This document shows positions 57,090 to 64,000 of a DNA stretch of 64,000 nt, piece by piece. How positions within the stretch are numbered: position 1 is the first letter of the stretch; every line of letters begins with the position of its first letter. Position numbers and translations under genes: made by a program. This DNA is from Chrysopilus asiliformis (taxonomy: Eukaryota > Arthropoda > Insecta > Diptera > Rhagionidae). A model generated the notes under the pieces. It was not told the DNA's origin. It did no database searches and saw nothing but the letters and a program-made list of their open reading frames with translations. The stretch is from the NCBI GenBank assembly GCA_964034945.1, contig OZ035961.1, positions 70,791,931 through 70,855,930 on the forward strand, in the 5' to 3' direction.

Positions 57090-58105
57090 CACAGAAAGAA
57101 ATAATTTTGTATTATTTACAAAATGGGTTTTGTTAAGCCTAACAAAAAAAAATTCGTAAATATTACTGAAGTTTTGTATATACTACGAAAAAATTAACCA
57201 ATATTTGCTAAAATTTGTTAATATTACGAAGTACATTTTGTCAAATCTGATTTGCATCATGGCGTCATTACGATACACAAGCTTTTCTATTAGTGGTCTC
57301 ATTAGCCGCTGTAAGCATCCAATTCCCTACTGTTAATGTTTGGATGCCTGCAGCAGGTAATTAGACTACTAGTAGAACTGCGCCACACTTGTGCATGACG
57401 AAAAAATGGCGACGATTTTGTTAGTCGATTCGCCAGTTCTAAAAACTCGATTTTAAAGCGATTCCAATAATTTTTCATAAAACTGATGCAAAAAATCAGT
57501 TTTTGGAAAGCATTTCTTAGTTTAGACATTAGTTGGAATGCTTTTTTGAAATATTTTTTATGCCCATTTTTTTCAGATTTCGATAATTTTTTCCCATTTT
57601 CGAAAAATACTAAACGCGAATAGTATTTTTTCGAGGTAACATAACAACATTCGTCGTGAGATTTCATTCGTTTGAAGTTTTGTAAGAAAAATCATGCAAA
57701 ATAAATTATTTTCATTCGCATCATATTGGCCGTCATAAAACATTTCCTCCATACGAATATTCAATATAGAAACTATCAGAAACAAACAAGCATCTCTTAA
57801 TTTTTGAAGTCATCACACTAAAACAATTTCCGCTCATTAGTTGCATATATTAAATTCTATGAACACACACTAAGCAAGAAACAGAAAGAGATTCCATATC
57901 AACAAGAGAGATTTGTTTTTGTAATATTTACAAAATATTTGTAATATTAACAAAATTTTTGTGAAAACGAAATACAAAAATACAAAAACTTAACAAAATT
58001 GACATCGTACCATTAACAAAATATTTTGTCGGCCCATGGGGGACAAATGGTTTCGTTATATTAACAAACGTTTTCGTAATATTTACATACTTTTTATTTT
58101 CTGTG
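57090..58105 (+). mobile_element. Family-D element, compact complete copy (1,016 bp)
   Basis: CACAGAAAGAAAT at the left and ATTTTCTGTG at the right (reverse complement CACAGAAAAT), with TA on both sides (57088-57089, 58106-58107). Repeated TAATATTTACAAAAT/TTAACAAA motifs at both ends. A 121-codon minus-strand frame (57302-57667) is conserved with the copy at 19733 but unrecognised; conservation may only reflect recent copying. Confidence 0.72.
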
Positions 58106-58751
58106 TAGTGGTGATTTGCCTTGATGTATATGTTCGCTTCGGTTGCAATCCGCTGGTTTTAAAAACTCGTATTTGATTAAAATATTTTTGGTATATTTTC
58201 CCTTTCGGAGCTTTTCCATCTTCCTTCATATAGTATAAATCAAAAGTGTTACAAATTATTAATAAAAATTATACGTAAAATAAATTAGAAATCATTATTA
58301 TAATTTTCCATCACTCTGAAATTAATTTTCACTAAAAAACTTGCCCTAACGCTTGTAACCGAACAAAACCACTTGAAATCCAATCGTTAGATGATTCTAA
58401 TGAATAGACGCTACCAATACCTTGACAAAATTTTATTAGTTCCATGAAAACGAACTACAAACCTAATAAAATTTTGTTTAAATAATAAAATTTTGTCTAA
58501 ATAATAAAATTGACGAACACAGCTTACCGTTTATCATGTTATTTTTCGGCTGTAAATATGTACCCAATAGAAAATGAAGCTCTCCAATGAAGTTTTTTTC
58601 AGATTAGAACACTGTATACAATTCTTCAATTTTTTTTGCTTATATTAACCGATTTCAATTATTTGGGCATGTTTTTGTAAGAATGAATCAAACTTTTGTC
58701 GTTTGTCGTTTTTCAGCTCGGCGGCCATTTTTACACGTCACAATGTCCACT

Positions 58752-59630
58752 CTATACCTTTTCAACTTCAAATTGGAAATAAGCAATATCAAATTGGAAA
58801 TAAGCAATGTCAAATTGGAAATAATCATTTTCAAATTGGGAATAATCATTTTCAAATTGGGAATAATCATTTTCAAATTGGAAATAAACTTTAAAAATTG
58901 AAAATAAACTTTAAAAACTGAAAATAATCATTAAAAATTAAAAAAAATCATTAAAAATTGGAAATAATCATTAAAAATTGGAAAACATCATTTAAGTTAA
59001 AAAAACACACAAATCAAATTTAAAACATCTGGTATGAATTTTTGAACATAAGCAACATATTTAGCACAATTTGCAACAGATAAATTTGGTGCATTCCGCT
59101 GTATAATATTTGCAATCCTTTGTAGGCGAAATTCGGTTTGGGACAAATTTGTCCTATTTTCACATGTTAAAATCTGTGGCATTTCACCTGCTAAATCTCG
59201 TTTAATAGAAGCCTTAAGAGCTGACCAAGCAAGTTCTCCAATCCCCACCATTGTTATAAAAAGCACAAATTTGTTTTTTTAATATTATCAGCTTCCGTTT
59301 TCTTAATATACGGCATTTTAAGAGCAAAAATATTATTTTTATATATGCAACAAATGAAAAACTTAACAACTTCTTTTATCGTTTGAAAACCATTTTTCCC
59401 AATTTTTAATGATTTTTTTCAATTTTTAATGATTATTTTCAATTTTTAAAGTTTATTTCCAATTTGAAAATGATTATTCCCAATTTGAAAATGATTATTC
59501 CCAATTTGAAAATGATTATTCCCAATTTGAAAATGATTATTCCCAATTTGAAAATGATTATTTCCAATTTGACATTGCTTATTTCCAATTTGATATTGCT
59601 TATTTCCAATTTGAAGTTGAAAAGGTATAG
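58752..59630. mobile_element. Foldback-like element with 21-bp repeats in its inverted arms
   Basis: CTATACCTTTTCAACTTC at the left is matched by GAAGTTGAAAAGGTATAG at the right. Each arm (about 230 bp) is built of 21-bp units (TCAAATTGGAAATAAGCAAT and variants). The arms enclose about 400 bp. This architecture recalls Drosophila FB elements; homology is not claimed. The enclosed part carries an ORF (see next entry). Confidence 0.72.
58997..59317 (-). pseudogene. Unrecognised ORF inside the foldback-like element
   Basis: ATG CCG at 59317 starts MPYIKKTEADNI, then the frame shifts in a run of A (near 59280), after which an open frame reads ITMVGIGELAWSALKASIKR, NRTNLSQTEFRLQRIANIIQ and LSVANCAKYVAYVQKFIPDV to the stop at 58997. 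The amphipathic composition looks like real protein. I do not recognise the family; it could be a captured host fragment or a transposon gene. Confidence 0.35.
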
Positions 59631-62600
59631 TTAGGGGTGTGCTTCCCAGTAGCTTATTTTGGCAGCGAGTAAGAAGCGCTTAAATTGTGTTTCTGCAAAA
59701 AGTGCTTGGGATTTTTCCTATTGGGTCGTTATGAGTACTGAAGAAAAGCAAATCAATTGCGAAATACTGTATAAGAAAAATGCGGGAAAAGTATATTTTG
59801 TTGGATAAATAAAATTTTATCATAATATCAAAACAAAATATAATTTTTTCAATATGAAAAAATATGGAAAACAAATTTGTTGAGAAAATAAAATTTTATA
59901 AGTATGAAAATATTTTCAGACAATTGTTAATTTTTTCAAAAATACAAAAAAGTTAAAAATTTCGTAAATTAACTTCAAGAACGTAGGAAATATGGAATTA
60001 AAGAAGAAAATTCTGTGATTTTCAATTAATTAGTATAAAATCTCGAGCTCAAAATTTTTTAACGAAACCAGTATCTTACTATACCACGTTTAAGAATAAA
60101 AGTATAAACTTTCAGATACTGAAAAATTGTGAATACTTGGATTTTTGCTAATATCTCATTAATCTTTCATTTTATCATTTTTTTTTCGAAAGCATCATAA
60201 TAACATAATTAATTCTAATAAAATTTCATACAATTGGTTTTCTAATGTTTCTTTCACATTTTTAGCGGTTTTTAAAATATCTACAAAAACCCTAGTTCTA
60301 TTTTCTTGGAAATTATGAGATTGTTGAAAATTCGACATAAGGCACAAAGTGGAGGAACTAGAATTTCTAACATCTTTTTTACATTGTCAAATTGATATTT
60401 TTCAGTATGGTAATAATTTATTAAAATGATAAAACATTATTAATCGATAGTAATAAAAATTGATCAATTTAACAAATCAGTTTTGTTAAAACTTTTGGGA
60501 AATTTGGGTTTAATAAAGTTTTGTTAATATGATAAAGCCAGCCTAAATTTTTTATTTGTTAATTTAATAAAATTTTATCAAACCAAGTGATAATTTTTTA
60601 TATTATCAGCAAAATTTTGTTGTATTTACAAAAAATTATGAAATTAACAATACAAAATTATTAAGATTAAACAATTTTTTTTTGTTATTTTGTTATATTG
60701 ATAATATTTTCCGTTCAGTGTAGAGGAAAGTAAATTTTTGTAGGTAGCCGAATTGTCATTAAAATTTTATGTTTTTTAACTTTACAAAATTGATTTAAAT
60801 CACTATAATTTCAAATAATGATCACTTTTCCAAAACAAATCATTGACACTGAACATATTTGATAGTTGATGATAACATATAAACAAGATTTATGGCACGC
60901 AATCGTCTATATCGGAAATCTGCAAAAGTGGAAACGCGAACGTCAGTAGATGATGGCGTGCTAAAGGAGGATCGTGTCGGAGTCCCAGCTCAGCGGAGCG
61001 CACGGTCTATGCCTTTAGAGAGGCATCTGGTCTGACGGAAATCGTAATTGGTGTCATTTTCTTCATATATTAGACATTTTGCCGGGATTTTGATAAATGT
61101 GTTTCAAGAGACAGATCAGCGTATGTCCACATCTCACATTTTCATGTCTTGACATCTGAAAAAAATATTTGAGATAAAAAAACATTTTTTTAACTTATAT
61201 TAAAATATTCTTTCGACATGCACGAAATAGTGTTGAAGGCAAGATGCCTTCGACGAGGCATAGGTTGCGATCAAATATATATTATTGTAGCGGTTATTAC
61301 TTTTACTTGTCCTATTCTCGCGCGCTAGCTTATACCGTTTGCCAATTTTTAATGATTTATAGTGAAAATATCATAATTTTGTTTGATAATATTGTATGTT
61401 TCGTTTAAAAAGAACATGAAATTTACAACAACCAAAAAATAGAGTTTTTTAAACATTGTAGGGGTTCCAGATACTCTAATATTGGCAAATTAGCTACCAA
61501 AGAAACTAAAAGATTTTTAGGGCCTGGGTCGTACCACTACAGTACCAGAAATTTACCACTTAGCCCACCCACAGATGTTTCGTGACGAATAATTGTAGCT
61601 TCTACCTTTGCACAGTTAATGCTTCACTCGGGTGCCTATCTTATGCCGCACATCTCACACAATATACGCGAAGTTACGTGCATTTCAAATGGATAGGAGC
61701 TCTACTCTACCTACAATTAATGGGTTTTCTTTCTTGACTATCGATTGGATTTCAGCGATTTTCCCGCATTTTTATTCTTCCTCCGTTTTGATGAAGCAAG
61801 GAAGATTGCAGGAGTTCATTGTGTGGATGATTCGACTCCCCCCTAAGTGTATGTTTTTTGAACTTATCCCAGAAATTAATATTTTTGTTAGTACTTAAAA
61901 TCCATTGAACTCGTATGCAGCAATGATAATAGAGGATCATTCTTAGGAGTACTAAGATATTATTTGCTCAAAATATGTAGTCGCTTATAACAGGAATGGA
62001 GCCCCTTGCCATGTTGAATATTCAACTATTTGATTTGCCGTATAAAAGTTTTTGGAAGCTGAATCGTATTTATGTAGATATATAGAAAGCCCACGGTGTG
62101 GTTTTCAACGGGATTATATTGTTATTGTCTCTTGTTAAAAATATATTTACTTCTTTAGTATATACACTTTTCAGATTTGCAACTTAATAAAATTTCGCAA
62201 ATTAATCAATAACCGGGAGAATTAGTCGAAATCATTTCAATATCTTCTCTTTAAATCGTTTAAGGTTTCAAGAGAAAAATCGGTGGAAGAAACGTGCTTT
62301 ATAATGATGTCATCTAGTGTTCAAAGCTTCTAAACACAAGCTATATTATTACCTATGGACTCCATTAGACTTTTTTTCAGATTGGATTTAAATTCAATCA
62401 CGAAAAAGTCTAATGGAGACTCAAAAAATTTTGCATTATGAAAATAATGTCATGATTTTTTCCGCTACTGAAAAGTAGGATTTTTTTTTACATTTGTTCA
62501 GTTCAAATTGGCTGATTTCTAGTTGGCTGCCCTGGTTACCTCCTGGTTGAAATTTTTAAGCACGCTATGGAGACACAATAAATATGAAAAATCATGACTG

Positions 62601-63360
62601 AAAATGCCCACGCGCTGATTTCACCAAAATATGGAGTGGGGGAAAAATCATGATTTTTAAAAGTTCAGTGGAGTCGCAGGGTTAGTTTTGGAAATTAGAG
62701 GTATTATAACTATTATTATCTCAATAATATTTTGATTTCTTAAAATCGTTTTCCCGATATATGAAATCAGTGAAACTAAAACCATTTCCAATAAAAATTG
62801 TAGCTCGAAGCAGTCACAGCCTCTGAGGTTTTGGTTCACTTGAATACTTGAGGAAGGTAAAACTCTTTCATTTTATTCATTTTATTTATTTTAAAATGCA
62901 TAACAGAAGCAGAGCAAGCTATGCATAAATTATTTAAAAACAATGTTGATAATTCAGGAAACATGAAAATTCAATGCTCTGTTATTTGATGCTCTCACGC
63001 GACTGGTATTCAAAACTCCCAAATAGAACGTCGCGTCGGGAACGTGTAAAAAAACTAAAAACTTAAACGTGAAAATGCAACTTCACTAGTATGTGTAGGT
63101 AATCGGATGATATCTTAAAATTTTCTACAGTGACTACCTACATATTTCGAAAGGTATTAAGCATTTTGTTGAATCCCGTACAGTTGAGAACTGCTCTCGA
63201 GAGCTTGTCATGGAAGGTTGTGAAAATATATCTGTTATCTTGTGTCATCTTTGAGTTCAATAAAAGTATGGAAAGATATTGATGACTGTCTTATTAATGA
63301 AATCATATCTTAAACTCAAAATAAAGTCTTTAGGCCGGGCATTATTTGGTTTTGTTTCCT
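59631..63360. other. ap: Long AT-rich intron, no gene recognised
   Basis: 59800-60720 is rich in AATTTTATCA/TTTTGTTAA motifs. 60890-61060 is less AT-rich (GTCGGAGTCCCAGCTCAGCG) without a convincing frame. An 88-codon frame at 61632-61898 is unrecognised. Confidence 0.4.
62360..62418. repeat. Small hairpin, 16-bp perfect stem
   Basis: CTCCATTAGACTTTTT and its complement AAAAAGTCTAATGGAG enclose 27 bases, which themselves contain GATTGGATTTAAATTCAATC. Looks like a tiny MITE. Confidence 0.7.
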
Positions 63361-63770
63361 AAAAACTTTTATTTAGCTTGCTGTTTAAACGCTTTTATTT
63401 AGCTTGCCTTCGTATCTGTTTGTCTGTCTGTCTGTTTGCCTGTATGTTTGTCTGGATGTTTGTCAGTATGTTTGTCAGGATCAAATATTGAAATCTAATT
63501 TTGATCCACTTCTCATCCGATTGAATTGAAACTTTGCACACATTCGTAAGTCCGATAACAAAACAATATTTTTACTTCTTTGTTCTTGTATGGTGAACGT
63601 GATTATGCATTTCCTCAAATTTTCCAACGTGATAATTCCTTTCCTCATAACCTTTCGGCAAAGTGTCATCTGGGGGTTTTGGGATCGTTGAATCCGACTT
63701 TGGAGTCCAAAAATCTGTAAGGATATTTCGAATTCCAAAAAGTAGAAAGTTTATAAAAATCAAAAAATAA
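63361..63770 (-). repeat. Family-C relative, reverse orientation
   Basis: TTTATTTAGCTTGCCTTCGT, a GTCTGTCTGTCTGTTTG block, GATCCACTTCTCATCCGATT, and GGGGGTTTTGGGATCGTTGA match the 22553-23120 sequence in reverse complement. Confidence 0.6.
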
Positions 63771-63801
63771 ATTTCAAAAAAGCATTTAGGAAAAAATTGT
63801 A

Positions 63802-64000
63802 CACAGAAAAAAATAATTTTGTATTATTTACAAAATGGGTTTAACAAAAAAAAATTCGTAAATATTACTGAAGTTTTGTATATACTTCGTAATATTAACA
63901 AATATTTTTTCGTATAGTTACTAAAATTTGTTAATATTACGAAGTATATACAAAACTTCAGTAATATTTACGAATTTTTTTTGTTAAACCAATTATTTTT
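63802..64000 (+). mobile_element. Family-D relative, palindromic, cut by the window end
   Basis: CACAGAAAAAAATAATTTTG preceded by TA, then a nearly perfect inverted repeat whose arms (GGGTTTAACAAAAAAAAATT... and its complement) meet near 63910. Confidence 0.7.

Overview
The window is eukaryotic, almost certainly from a fly. The only recognisable host gene is apterous (ap), the LIM-homeodomain selector gene. Two coding exons lie on the plus strand: 36738-37379 (the N-terminal part and the first zinc-ligand pair of LIM domain 1) and 51228-51367 (the rest of LIM domain 1). The protein reads very close to the Drosophila Apterous sequence as I recall it. The exons are joined in phase across a 13.8-kb intron. 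The first coding exon and the LIM2/homeodomain exons are not seen here, so about 99% of the window is intron. Introns this large and this full of transposons point to a fly with a bigger genome than Drosophila melanogaster; I do not name a species.

Upstream intron, 1-36737: a mosaic of transposable elements. The commonest family (called A here) has a TATACCCGTATGG...GGGTATA 5' end, a (GTCY)n proto-microsatellite, a GC-rich core and a 3' hairpin followed by TTATG. This is the layout of DINE-1/mini-me (Helentron-associated) non-autonomous elements. Eleven copies or fragments are listed, including one inserted inside another. Two more GTCY-bearing families (B and G), several MITEs with clear terminal inverted repeats and target duplications (hAT-type 8 bp, Harbinger-type TAA/TTA, TA-type), a decayed Harbinger, a decayed mariner and three non-LTR reverse-transcriptase remnants fill much of the rest. 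A 4.7-kb array of about 590 copies of the octamer GTCTGTCA lies at 31217-35950. It is bordered on the left by a family-B element and on the right by a family-A element, and ends about 0.8 kb before the ap exon.

Second intron, 37380-51227: 138-bp tandem repeats, an 8-bp-TSD hAT MITE (41081-42133) with a nested family-A element, and a Russian-doll structure at 43540-50212. There a hAT MITE is split by another hAT element (43746-50138). That element carries a 2.1-kb TA-flanked element, a Helitron-like element holding a Tourist-type MITE, and an apparently complete PIF/Harbinger transposon (46087-48998). The Harbinger has two convergent, spliced, open genes: a Myb/SANT-like protein and a DDE transposase. 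The last family-A element ends about 60 bp before the ap splice acceptor.

Downstream, 51368-64000: two short cysteine-containing ORFs of unknown status, a TAA-flanked element holding a large inverted repeat with two convergent tRNA-like (A/B-box) sequences, a family-A copy, a full-length family-D element (57090-58105) that is a short version of the split copy at 19733-25958, a foldback-like element with 21-bp repeats in its arms, and long AT-rich stretches in which I see nothing definite.

All identifications come from reading the sequence and from remembered family features. No database search was run.
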